This document shows, one piece after another, positions 9,305 through 17,027 of a stretch of 21,190 nucleotides of DNA (position 1 is the first letter of the stretch; each line of letters opens with the position of its first letter). A program made the position numbers and the translations under genes. Location: NCBI GenBank assembly GCA_002333425.1, contig DDBL01000187.1, positions 17,816 through 39,005 on the forward strand, in the 5' to 3' direction. The notes beneath the pieces were generated by a model. It saw only the letters and a program-made list of their open reading frames with translations. It made no database searches and was not told the origin of the DNA. This stretch comes from Leptospiraceae bacterium UBA2033 (GTDB taxonomy: Bacteria > Spirochaetota > Leptospiria > Leptospirales > Leptospiraceae).

Positions 9305-9326
9305 AATGCTAAAAATGTCTAGCATT
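9305..9326. promoter_or_regulatory. Perfect palindrome upstream of the receptor gene (candidate operator)
   Basis: AATGCTA, an eight-base spacer, then TAGCATT. It lies 50 bases upstream of the receptor start and just after the lipoprotein stop codon. Neither side has a U-tract, so it is a poor terminator; a repressor site controlling the receptor is more likely. It does not match the classic Fur box closely. Confidence 0.35.
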
Positions 9327-9343
9327 AAATTAAAAATAATTTT

Positions 9344-9877
9344 CTATCTCCTTTTAATTTCATAAAGTAAAATGGTAGGGTTTTTAGATTTTGAAATTTC
9401 GCCGATTGTCTGATGCTTTTTTCTGTCAGATTGAAACCCTTTGATAACTTCTAAACCCTTGGAACCATAGGTGTTCGGCTTATGACGATTATTCTTAGAA
9501 TTCGTTTCTACAAATTGATCAAGTTTTTGTTGTTTGACTTTGCCATCTGCGGTAATTGTATTCTCAAAATCAGACAAATTATCTTTTGATTTTTCATCTA
9601 AAGAGAAGTCATATAGAAAATGCTCGTATTGTTCGTCTATTATTTCTGATTTTAATTCAGGCTCTACAACTTTAGCGGCAAACTCTTCATAGTCTTTGAT
9701 TCCTTGCGATAGAATTGTTTTCTTTGCTTGCACAATCATATCTTGTCGTTTACAAATACAAGGAGAAAATTTGATTTGATAAGCTGTATCCTCTAACACT
9801 AATTCGTCTTTTGTTTCGCCAGATGCACAATTTAAAAAAAGGAATACGAAAAAAGTAATTTGTAATAATTTAACCAC
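9344..9877 (-). CDS. Small lipoprotein of unknown function
   Basis: 177 residues. The N-terminus VKLLQITFFVFLFLNCASG is a lipoprotein signal peptide with cysteine after LFLN, fitting the relaxed spirochaetal lipobox, so it should be lipidated and membrane anchored. The mature part is charged and mostly helical, with a CIC pair shortly after the start (FSPCICKRQD). I recognise no family. The start is GTG at 9877 with GGAG eight bases upstream (from TCTGGAG). It precedes the TonB-dependent receptor on the same strand with an 88-base gap, so the two may be linked in function or transcription, although the palindrome between them suggests separate control. Confidence 0.7.
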   Translation of the reverse strand: MVKLLQITFFVFLFLNCASGETKDELVLEDTAYQIKFSPCICKRQDMIVQAKKTILSQGIKDYEEFAAKVVEPELKSEIIDEQYEHFLYDFSLDEKSKDNLSDFENTITADGKVKQQKLDQFVETNSKNNRHKPNTYGSKGLEVIKGFQSDRKKHQTIGEISKSKNPTILLYEIKRR

Positions 9878-9923
9878 GAAATTATCTCCAGACTTGATGG
9901 TAAATAGAACAGAGAGAGCGCGA

Positions 9924-10050
9924 TTCAGAGGTTGTGTAAAAACAAGATTTTCTCACAGAGCACACGAAGAACACAGAGAAAATCAATACTCTCAGTGAAC
10001 TCTGTGCTCTCTGTGAGAGATATTTTCTTTGCTTTTACACAATCCCTGAA
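9924..10050. repeat. MITE-like element with nested CACAGAG inverted repeat
   Basis: A 127-bp non-coding element. The outer ends are TTCAGAGGTTGTGTAAAA (9924-9941) and its inverted partner (10033-10050), matching at 16 of 18 positions. Inside is a second inverted repeat: TCTCACAGAG (9951-9960) against CTCTGTGAGA (10009-10018), with ACACAGAG (9971-9978) facing CTCTGTG (10000-10006). The GTTGTGTAAAA ends resemble insertion-sequence termini I associate with the IS256 group, but I cannot confirm this. No target duplication is visible. It fills most of the gap between the divergent lipoprotein and LRR genes. Confidence 0.65.
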
Positions 10051-10111
10051 ATCATTTACTCTCTAATTTACCGATAAGTCTTTGTATGTGTTTAAAAAGT
10101 CAAGATGAATT

Positions 10112-10133
10112 ATCCTTTACAAGGATTTTCTTT
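10112..10133 (+). other. Short hairpin followed by T-rich tract upstream of the LRR gene
   Basis: ATCCTT, TAC, AAGGAT (10112-10126), followed by TTTCTTTT. It looks like a weak terminator or leader hairpin about 30 bases before the LRR start codon. The stem is only six pairs and AT-rich, so it may be chance. The rest of 10051-10163 shows nothing else. Confidence 0.25.
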
Positions 10134-10163
10134 TAGTCGCACTATTTTCCAAAGCGAGGAAAT

Positions 10164-11294
10164 ATGAAATACTTACTACTAATTTTGATTAGCTTAGTTA
10201 CCAGAAACACTTTCGCAGAATCTCCCCTGTTCGATACAAACGAATTAAAAAGGGAAAAACTTTATTCTTCTCTTGAAGAAGCTTTGCGAGAACCACAAAA
10301 AGTATACAGGCTAAACTTGAGTAACTCCAAACTCACAGAAATACCTAAAGAAATTGAAAAACTAAATAACTTACAAGAATTAGGACTTTCTTCTAATAAA
10401 ATCGAATTTTTACCGGATGAAATTTGTAAACTAACCAAACTCCAAAAATTAAATGTTTCCTACAACCAAATCAAACACTTACCAGAGTGTATTTCAAACT
10501 TAACTCATCTACAGGAATTCAACCTAACGGCTAACGAGCTATTATCTCTAGGTAAAGAAATTGAAAATTTTAAAAAACTAGAAAGTCTTTTTTTATATGA
10601 AAATATGCTCCAAGAAATTCCAAAAGAAATTGGACAACTTAGCAATTTACAAAATCTAGACATTAGAAAAAATAAACTCAAAGAACTTCCAGAACAAATA
10701 GGAGAGTTAAAAAACTTAAAAACGCTAAACTTAGCTGCGAATCAAATTACAAAACTTCCAAGCAGTATAGGTGGATTATCCGCTCTTCGTTATCTGGACA
10801 TGAGTGTTAATCGAATTACGAGTTTACCCGAATCAATTGGGAACTTAAACAATCTAGAAGATCTAAATCTTAGCTCTAATAATCTAGGTCTTTTGCCTGT
10901 GACAATAGGAAATCTTTCTGAACTAAAAAAACTCAACTTAGATAAAAATTCTCTTATTTTGATTCCCAGAGAAATTTCTGAACTAAAAAATCTACAGCGA
11001 ATCTATTTGAATCAAAATCTTCTCGAAAGTTTTCCTGAAGGTCTAGCTGAATTAAAAGATATACTCTCGATAGAAATTAGCCACAATAAGATTTACACTT
11101 TCCCAGATTCTATTGGAAAAATGCAAAGATTGCAAATCTTAAATCTAAATTTTAATAAAATTACTTCTCTGCCAGAGTCGATAGGAGAATTAAATAAGCT
11201 AACAACGTTTTACCTCAAACGAAATCCTTTCCCAAGAACCGAACAAGACAAAGTAAAAAAGTTGATGCCTAATTGTCGAATTTATTGGGATTAG
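10164..11294 (+). CDS. Exported leucine-rich repeat protein
   Basis: 376 residues with a signal peptide (MKYLLLILISLVTRNTFA), then a short cap and thirteen consecutive leucine-rich repeats of exactly 23 residues each (pattern LxxLxLxxNxIxxLPxxIgxLxx), closing with a partial repeat and the end cap MPNCRIYWD. Such proteins form a curved solenoid for protein binding; Leptospira has many, some implicated in surface adhesion. There is no lipobox or membrane anchor, so it is probably periplasmic or secreted. The start is ATG 10164 with GAGG four bases upstream. Monocistronic: a repeat element lies upstream, and a palindrome shared with a convergent operon lies downstream. Confidence 0.92.
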   Translation: MKYLLLILISLVTRNTFAESPLFDTNELKREKLYSSLEEALREPQKVYRLNLSNSKLTEIPKEIEKLNNLQELGLSSNKIEFLPDEICKLTKLQKLNVSYNQIKHLPECISNLTHLQEFNLTANELLSLGKEIENFKKLESLFLYENMLQEIPKEIGQLSNLQNLDIRKNKLKELPEQIGELKNLKTLNLAANQITKLPSSIGGLSALRYLDMSVNRITSLPESIGNLNNLEDLNLSSNNLGLLPVTIGNLSELKKLNLDKNSLILIPREISELKNLQRIYLNQNLLESFPEGLAELKDILSIEISHNKIYTFPDSIGKMQRLQILNLNFNKITSLPESIGELNKLTTFYLKRNPFPRTEQDKVKKLMPNCRIYWD

Positions 11295-11303
11295 AAGATG
11301 ATT

Positions 11304-11373
11304 TGCCACGGAGGCACAAAGACACAGAGAGTTAATAACCTGATTCTCTCCGTGACTCAGTGCCTCCGTGGCA
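11304..11373. terminator. Long inverted repeat between convergent genes (probable bidirectional terminator)
   Basis: TGCCACGGAGGCAC (11304-11317) pairs perfectly with GTGCCTCCGTGGCA (11360-11373). The inner part continues with imperfect pairing (AAAGACACAGAGAG against CTCTCCGTGACT). It sits 10 bases after the LRR stop and 9 bases beyond the stop of the convergent leftward operon. It lacks a clear U-tract. The GGCACAAAGACACAGAG-type arms belong to a dispersed intergenic repeat class, so it is both a repeat copy and a likely RNA stem-loop. Confidence 0.6.
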
Positions 11374-11381
11374 GACTAGTA

Positions 11382-12689
11382 TTAGATACTGCGGTTACGA
11401 AGGATTAGACGCTTGGTAAGAAGTCTCGCTAGAAATACACCGTAGTAAGGGTATTTTTTTACCATATTGATAAATCCACTTCTTGATATAGGAAGGAGCT
11501 GTGCCTTGGTATGAGCTTTCACAGTTCCAGTGCGTTTATTGTGATGAAGAAAAGACATCTCCCCCACAAACATATCCTCAGGAGTAAGCACAGCGATTCG
11601 ATGTTCATTCACGAATACTCCTAATTTGCCGGTGAGAATATAATAAAAATAATCACTTTCCGATCCAGCTTCAAATAATATATCGTCTGGATTTAAAAAT
11701 ACAATTTCGCCAGTTGTAAATTGCATCAGATGACTAGCTCTACGTTTAATTTCGTTGTCATTGTAAAAAATCAAACGAACCATATTTCCCTTGTCGTTGT
11801 ATTGCATTTCATCTACAAAATTTTTAGTCATTAAAATTCCACGACCATGAACCGAAAAAATATTTTCTTCACTACGAGGACTTGGAATAGATTTTAAATC
11901 AAAACCATTTCCTTCATCTCGAATGGTGAACGTCGCCTGATCGTTGTTAATCTCATAACATATAGTAACACGTTTATTTTTATTTTCTGGATATTCTGCC
12001 CTTTCATCAATAGCAGAATACATATCCATACTATCGGTTAGAATTTTAGACTTCATACTAAATCCAACTCCACAATTTCCATGTTCAATAGCATTTGTAA
12101 TCATCTCATGCAAAGAAAGGGAAATTCTAGAAAATGCTTCATAATTCCTGAACCCAGCAGCATAGCAGATACTCATGATTAGACCCGCTACTTTAGGAAC
12201 AAGGCGAAGGTTATTTTTGATTTTGATTTTACCTTTTTTACGAGTAGTATTTTCAAGGAGAAATTGTTCCGATTCAAATAATTCTAAATTGGAAGTTACA
12301 ATCTTGAGAATCGTTGGTACTTTGACTCGGATCTCATTTTTAGTCATGAAATCAATCACGCCAATACTCAGTAATTTTAAAATTTCAGTCTCTACTAATT
12401 TATCAGCAATGACAACTATTACAGTCCCATGTAACCACGGATCATTGTGAATTTGAGAAACAATTTTACATAAAAAATCAAAGTCATTTGTATACTCGAT
12501 TACAAATAAACGAGATGTGATTTGTCCATAAGTCAAATAATCAAGTGCTTGATCAAATTCATAAAAAATCTTAGGATGAAAAGAACGACTCTTATCCTCA
12601 GCCATTTCGGAGGCAGAAACAATCTCATCTATCACATCTGAAGTAGCCGCATAAACGCTATAAGATATTTTTTCTTTTCTTGTATTCAT
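11382..12689 (-). CDS. Pseudo-receiver / HATPase / cyclic-nucleotide-binding regulatory fusion
   Basis: Cytoplasmic regulator of 435 residues with no membrane segment. Residues 10-135 look like a degenerate response-regulator receiver: LFVIEYTND has Glu65 where the phosphoacceptor Asp would sit, and K117 in FMTKNE matches the conserved lysine. Residues 160-310 are an RsbW-like HATPase with N box SLHEMITNAIEHGN, G1 box RDEGNGF and G2 box HGRGILMTKN, so ATP binding is likely; no phosphoacceptor histidine domain is seen. Residues 320-430 are a CAP-type cyclic-nucleotide-binding domain with GEMSFLHHNKRTGTV, including the phosphate-binding arginine (R386). It could act as an anti-sigma-like kinase sensing a nucleotide. 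Last gene of the four-gene operon, 10 bases after the oxidoreductase stop; the start is ATG 12689. Confidence 0.85.
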   Translation of the reverse strand: MNTRKEKISYSVYAATSDVIDEIVSASEMAEDKSRSFHPKIFYEFDQALDYLTYGQITSRLFVIEYTNDFDFLCKIVSQIHNDPWLHGTVIVVIADKLVETEILKLLSIGVIDFMTKNEIRVKVPTILKIVTSNLELFESEQFLLENTTRKKGKIKIKNNLRLVPKVAGLIMSICYAAGFRNYEAFSRISLSLHEMITNAIEHGNCGVGFSMKSKILTDSMDMYSAIDERAEYPENKNKRVTICYEINNDQATFTIRDEGNGFDLKSIPSPRSEENIFSVHGRGILMTKNFVDEMQYNDKGNMVRLIFYNDNEIKRRASHLMQFTTGEIVFLNPDDILFEAGSESDYFYYILTGKLGVFVNEHRIAVLTPEDMFVGEMSFLHHNKRTGTVKAHTKAQLLPISRSGFINMVKKYPYYGVFLARLLTKRLILRNRSI

Positions 12690-12699
12690 AGATTTTATT

Positions 12700-13716
12700 T
12701 CAAGTCTCCAGAATGACTTTCCCTACGGACTTTCCAGATTTAAAATATTGAAGTGCGTCTAACGCATTAACAAATGGAAATGTTTTTCCAATCAAAGGAG
12801 GAGCTAAATTCATTTGTAAAATTTGCTCTAACATTCCACTTAGTTCATCAATTTTTTCCCAAAGCCAAATTAGGTTAAATGCAAGCAGTGATTTGTTACT
12901 CGAAATCATAGAAAGAGGATCTATCTTAGGTCGTGTAAGATACTGATAAGCAAGTTTCAAAAAATTAGGCGAGCCTGACTCAGGAGCAAAGTTTGCAGAT
13001 CCATAAACAACAATTCGTCCTGCTGGAGAAAGAGAGTTAAAACTATCTTCAAAAATTTGTCCACCGATACATTCCAAAACCAAATTAAGACCACGATCTT
13101 TTATTTTATCTTGGAGATTTTTATAAAAATTTTTATCTCGTACAATATAATCATCGTAACCCTCATTTTTTAAGGTATCAATTTTGTCAGGACTTCCTAT
13201 ACTTCCGATTGTATAGGCGTTCAGTTTTTTAGCAATTCGATTTGCATAAATTCCTACTCCGCCACCAGCACTGTGGATAAGAATTGTATTCCCCTTCTGC
13301 AAGTTTCCAAGTGGAATTAGAGCATAATAGGCAGTAAGCGACTGAGCAATAAACCCAGCCCCCTCTGCAAATGACCAACCCTGCGGCAATGAATAAATAT
13401 AACGAGAGTCAATGTTTATATGACTCACATAACCACCAAAGCGAGTAACACCCATTATGCGATCCCCCACTTTGAACGAAGAAACGTTTTTTCCTACTTT
13501 CAAAACCGTTCCCGAAAATTCAAGACCAGGAATAAAACTTCCCTTTGGGGTCGCACTGTAAAGACCAACCAGAGCAAATACGTCCGCAAAGTTAAGACCA
13601 ACTGCTTTTACCTCAACAGTGACTTCATTTTCTTCTGGCAGAGAAATCTCTTCGGTAACGAGTTTTAAATCGTTTAGATTTCCTGCCTTTTTGATTCTGT
13701 GAACAAGTCGGTTCAT
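12700..13716 (-). CDS. Zinc-independent medium-chain dehydrogenase/reductase (quinone oxidoreductase/VAT-1-like)
   Basis: 338 residues, normal length for the quinone oxidoreductase branch of the MDR superfamily. The N-terminal GroES-like domain contains LNFADVFALVGLY and PGLEFSGTV; the Rossmann domain has HSAGGGVGIYANRIAK (about 148-163), which binds NADPH. No structural or catalytic zinc cysteines are present. RPKIDPLSMISSNKSLLAFN resembles VAT-1-like members. Substrate unknown; reduction of a quinone or enone is possible. Its ATG overlaps the stop codon of the RND gene (ATGA, 13713-13716), so translation is probably coupled, and the regulator gene follows after 10 bases. Confidence 0.88.
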   Translation of the reverse strand: MNRLVHRIKKAGNLNDLKLVTEEISLPEENEVTVEVKAVGLNFADVFALVGLYSATPKGSFIPGLEFSGTVLKVGKNVSSFKVGDRIMGVTRFGGYVSHINIDSRYIYSLPQGWSFAEGAGFIAQSLTAYYALIPLGNLQKGNTILIHSAGGGVGIYANRIAKKLNAYTIGSIGSPDKIDTLKNEGYDDYIVRDKNFYKNLQDKIKDRGLNLVLECIGGQIFEDSFNSLSPAGRIVVYGSANFAPESGSPNFLKLAYQYLTRPKIDPLSMISSNKSLLAFNLIWLWEKIDELSGMLEQILQMNLAPPLIGKTFPFVNALDALQYFKSGKSVGKVILET

Positions 13717-16700
13717 TTTTTCTTTTTAGCGGTAGGTTTTTTCTTTGAAACTGGTTTTTCTTCAGAAGGTGCGTCTTTCGGCAATTCAGAATTAGCCTTT
13801 TTTTTAGTAGAAGGTTTTTTCGTGGAAGACTTTTTCTTTGCTGATGATGCTAGTTTGGTCTTCAAATCTTCCTTTAGATTAAGATCTACTTTTACTGGAG
13901 TTTCGATTTTATCTAACTCTTCATCAGCTTCCATATCCAAATCAATTGGTGCATCTTTTAAAGTCTCTAACTTATGTTTGATTTCTTCTTTTACATTTAG
14001 ATCCACTTGTTTGGAGTTCTCGATTTCCATACCATCATCAGGTACATTATCCAAATCAATGGGAGTTTCTTTTAGAGTTTCAAGTTTTTGTTTTAAATCT
14101 TCTTTGTAATTAACTGATACATCTCTAACTTTAATATCAATATTCTCTTCAGGCGAATCAGAATTATCCTCATCCAAATTAATTAATTCTTCCTCTTGTA
14201 AGGATTCTTTGTTTTCCTTTTCTTCAAGAGACGTATTGATATTTAAACCAACACTCAAGTCAGGAATTTCTTCTTTTTTGGAAGCATATACGATAGCTAA
14301 TAAAGATGGAAGTAAAGTCAAAGCAACTAACAAGGATGCACCAATACCAATACTTGCAATAACGCCAACTGAGTGTAATCCTCTGTGCTCGGCAATCAAT
14401 AAAACACTCCAACCTACGAGAGTTGTGAGAGTAGAAGCAATGATAGCCGGACCTACGCGGGAAAGAGTTCTTCCTACATTTTTTTCTTCCATGAAACGAT
14501 AGTAGATATAGATTCCATTTTGAATTCCATATCCAATCACAATTGGAAATACTAAAACATTAAAAAAGTTGATCTTAGCTCCAAATATTCCCATGATTCC
14601 CAGCATAACAGAAAGTCCAACAAGCAAAGGAAAAAGGGAAAGAATTGCCGCGATAAAATTTCGATAAAACACCATTAATATTATCAATACAATACAAAGT
14701 GTAAAGCCAACTGCCCTTGGTGCTTCTCCCTGCACAATCATAGCAAGTTTAGCGAATAATATCACACTACCCGCAGTGTAAGCCGTGTCTTTATAACTTC
14801 TCATCTCTTCGATTGATTTGAACGGGCGTTTCTCAACTATAAGTTGTGCGGTTAATGGCAATATAGTCATCTTCTCTAATTCTTCTTTTGATGCAGAGTT
14901 AGCAATAGACAAAATGACGGACTCTTCTTCGGAAGTGTATTTTCCAATCACATGATCTTCACTATTTTTTTCCAGATCAATTTCGGTTGAATAAAGAATA
15001 GCGTTTAATGTACGTTTACTGATTAGCGGATATTCAAACTTACCCACATTGTTATAAAAATTCAACAGATCTTTTCCATGCCAAAGTGCAACCTTAGGAT
15101 AGATAAAAAGCATGTGTCCTTTGATTTTACTGGTTGGAACTTCTCTAAACTGAGTTGTATAAATATCAGGCACATCATAATAAGTAAAATCTTTTACACC
15201 TAAATATTTATCTACTGTAGGCAAATGTTTCTTATGCTCTTCTTGTAACATGCTAGGTTTCATATATTTTAAATCACTTTTGATTTGTTGTAAAATATAG
15301 AGATTTTCTTTTTGCTGATTTTCGGGAGGTATCACATTCCAAATAGATACAACTTGATCTACAGAATCCTTCATTGCATCAGGAACAGGAGTAAAGAAAT
15401 CAAATACAGCCTCACTTTTTTCGAGTGTATCTGTGACTATAGCCTGTGGGTCAGAACTTACATCAAACCTGTCTCCAATCTCATCGTTAATCAAAAGAGA
15501 CTCTTGGTTTTCCAAAAGTAAATCTCTTCCACTGTAATTGAATTTTACTGTAGGGGCAAATAGCGATATAACCACAATGATTACTAAACTAATTCGCAGA
15601 ACTAGTTTGGGATTTTTAAAAAATTTATGCGCAAAATTAGACTCTTCGCTTTCTCGCTGATTCATGTAAAAAAATCTTTTGATAGAAGGAAACAATCTAA
15701 ACAAAATCGCAATTTGAAGTGCTGTAACAAAATACATAGAAAGCGCAATTACAACAATTCCGTAACAGGCAATGAGTCCAAACTCACTAAATCCTTTAAA
15801 ATCAGAAAACATCAAAACAATAAAAGCAGACGTAGTTGTGAGTGCTGAAATTAAAGAGGCTATTCCTGTATGAAAAATAGTTTCCGTGACAGAGGTCATA
15901 AAATCATCGCGAAGTGTAAACTCTTCTCGAAAACGATACAGGAATTGAATCCCATAATCAATTCCAAGTCCCATCAACACCGCAGCCATGATTGTGGTAA
16001 CTGTATTTAACTGCCCAATCACAAAACCAGTTATTCCAAATGTAATCGTAATACCGGTTAATAACGATATGACCAAGATAAAAATAAAAACTGGATTTCG
16101 AAAGAAAATAAAAAGTAAAATAGTAATTCCAATTAAAGATGCAATGGAAATTGGTTTTAGCGCATCCACAACACTGTCATAGTCATCCAAATTCAACTTG
16201 TAAGAACCACTATAAGCTACGTGAATTCCTTTCTCTTCCAGTTTCATATCTGCTACTACTTTTTTGATTTTGTTTTCGAGGTTACGAGTGAAGTTTAAAT
16301 TTAAAAAAGATCCTTCTGGTTTTACAAGTAGGAGCAACATCCCCTTATCCGGTGCAATGTTATAAGCATCAAAAACATCTCGTTTAGCAAGTCTCTGGTA
16401 TTTGGCAAGTATATCATCAAAAGTAGGATTGTATTCTTCGCCTGTGAGGTTGATGTAAAATGGATTTAACTTTTCTATCTCTTCATCAATTTTACGTTTG
16501 ATCCTACTTCTAGCTTCGCGCATATCGTGAGATTTAATATAGAGAGGAAGACGATCTTTTAAAAAAGTGGTATCATACTTATAAGAAATATAACGAATGT
16601 CTTTATCTTTAATCAACTCAGCATTAAGCTTATCCGCATAACGTTTGATTTTGCGTTCATTCTTAGTATAATATTCCAGATTATCTTGTTTGATTTTTCC

Positions 16701-17024
16701 AGCTTCTGCCATTTCAGATGCGAATAATTCTAAGTTGCCTTTCTTCTTTGCATCTACTGCGGATAATATTTTTTTGTCTCTCCCCTTCTCATCTTTGACT
16801 TTGAGAGCAACGATATAAAACCCATTACCCCCAATCATCTCAATGACTTCCTTGGTTTTGACAACTTCCGTACCATCTGCTGGTAATAAATCAATCTGAT
16901 TACTATTAATATGCAACTGAAATGACTGCTGAACAGAAAGCCCAAGAATGACAACCAGAGCGGCTAAAGTCAAAAAAGGGCGATGCAAAAAAATATGTGA
17001 AAGAATCGAAATTAAGTTTTTCAT
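13713..17024 (-). CDS. RND/MMPL superfamily transporter, HpnN-like, with repeat- and lysine-rich C-terminal tail
   Basis: 1103 residues. Two halves, each one membrane helix, a large periplasmic loop, then five helices: TM1 about 15-35, loop 40-290, TMs 291-445; second half from 475 with loop 495-770 and TMs 771-914. The first half has the family motif GLGIDYGIQFLYRF (D356, Y357), expected for proton relay. The equivalent in the second half reads GYGIQNGIYIYYRF, with Q835 and N836 replacing the acidic pair. Residues 915-1103 are a soluble, highly charged tail with three related units (VNYKEDLKQKLETLKETPID at 971, VDLNVKEEIKHKLETLKDAP at 1007, VDLNLKEDLKTKL at 1046), then a lysine/serine/proline stretch ending KKKPTAKKKK. 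HpnN-type proteins move hopanoids or other lipids to the outer membrane; pairing with the MlaC/HpnM-like gene three bases upstream supports that, without proving it. Confidence 0.88.
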   Translation of the reverse strand: MKNLISILSHIFLHRPFLTLAALVVILGLSVQQSFQLHINSNQIDLLPADGTEVVKTKEVIEMIGGNGFYIVALKVKDEKGRDKKILSAVDAKKKGNLELFASEMAEAGKIKQDNLEYYTKNERKIKRYADKLNAELIKDKDIRYISYKYDTTFLKDRLPLYIKSHDMREARSRIKRKIDEEIEKLNPFYINLTGEEYNPTFDDILAKYQRLAKRDVFDAYNIAPDKGMLLLLVKPEGSFLNLNFTRNLENKIKKVVADMKLEEKGIHVAYSGSYKLNLDDYDSVVDALKPISIASLIGITILLFIFFRNPVFIFILVISLLTGITITFGITGFVIGQLNTVTTIMAAVLMGLGIDYGIQFLYRFREEFTLRDDFMTSVTETIFHTGIASLISALTTTSAFIVLMFSDFKGFSEFGLIACYGIVVIALSMYFVTALQIAILFRLFPSIKRFFYMNQRESEESNFAHKFFKNPKLVLRISLVIIVVISLFAPTVKFNYSGRDLLLENQESLLINDEIGDRFDVSSDPQAIVTDTLEKSEAVFDFFTPVPDAMKDSVDQVVSIWNVIPPENQQKENLYILQQIKSDLKYMKPSMLQEEHKKHLPTVDKYLGVKDFTYYDVPDIYTTQFREVPTSKIKGHMLFIYPKVALWHGKDLLNFYNNVGKFEYPLISKRTLNAILYSTEIDLEKNSEDHVIGKYTSEEESVILSIANSASKEELEKMTILPLTAQLIVEKRPFKSIEEMRSYKDTAYTAGSVILFAKLAMIVQGEAPRAVGFTLCIVLIILMVFYRNFIAAILSLFPLLVGLSVMLGIMGIFGAKINFFNVLVFPIVIGYGIQNGIYIYYRFMEEKNVGRTLSRVGPAIIASTLTTLVGWSVLLIAEHRGLHSVGVIASIGIGASLLVALTLLPSLLAIVYASKKEEIPDLSVGLNINTSLEEKENKESLQEEELINLDEDNSDSPEENIDIKVRDVSVNYKEDLKQKLETLKETPIDLDNVPDDGMEIENSKQVDLNVKEEIKHKLETLKDAPIDLDMEADEELDKIETPVKVDLNLKEDLKTKLASSAKKKSSTKKPSTKKKANSELPKDAPSEEKPVSKKKPTAKKKK
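13716..14120 (-). repeat. Coding repeats and lysine-rich end in the RND transporter tail
   Basis: Bases 13845-14120 encode three related units of about 37 residues built on VxxNxKEDLKxKLETLKxxPIDLD (the third shortened). Bases 13716-13844 encode a lysine-rich end with KKKSSTKKPSTKKK and KKKPTAKKKK. This lies after the last predicted membrane helix, on the cytoplasmic side by the usual topology. The acidic units and basic end could interact with each other, or the basic end could bind nucleic acid or membrane phosphates. Confidence 0.7.
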
Positions 17025-17027
17025 TTT

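Noticed and set aside
9061..9306. 81-residue frame as an independent small protein
   Set aside because: It is the signal peptide and linker of the TonB-dependent receptor, cut off by the homopolymer frameshift.
9305..9326. Palindrome as a rho-independent terminator for the lipoprotein gene
   Set aside because: AT-rich seven-pair stem with no following U-tract on either strand.
13699..14109. 136-residue plus-strand frame rich in F and S
   Set aside because: Mirror of the lysine-rich RND tail (AAA/GAA codons read as TTT/TTC); not a gene.
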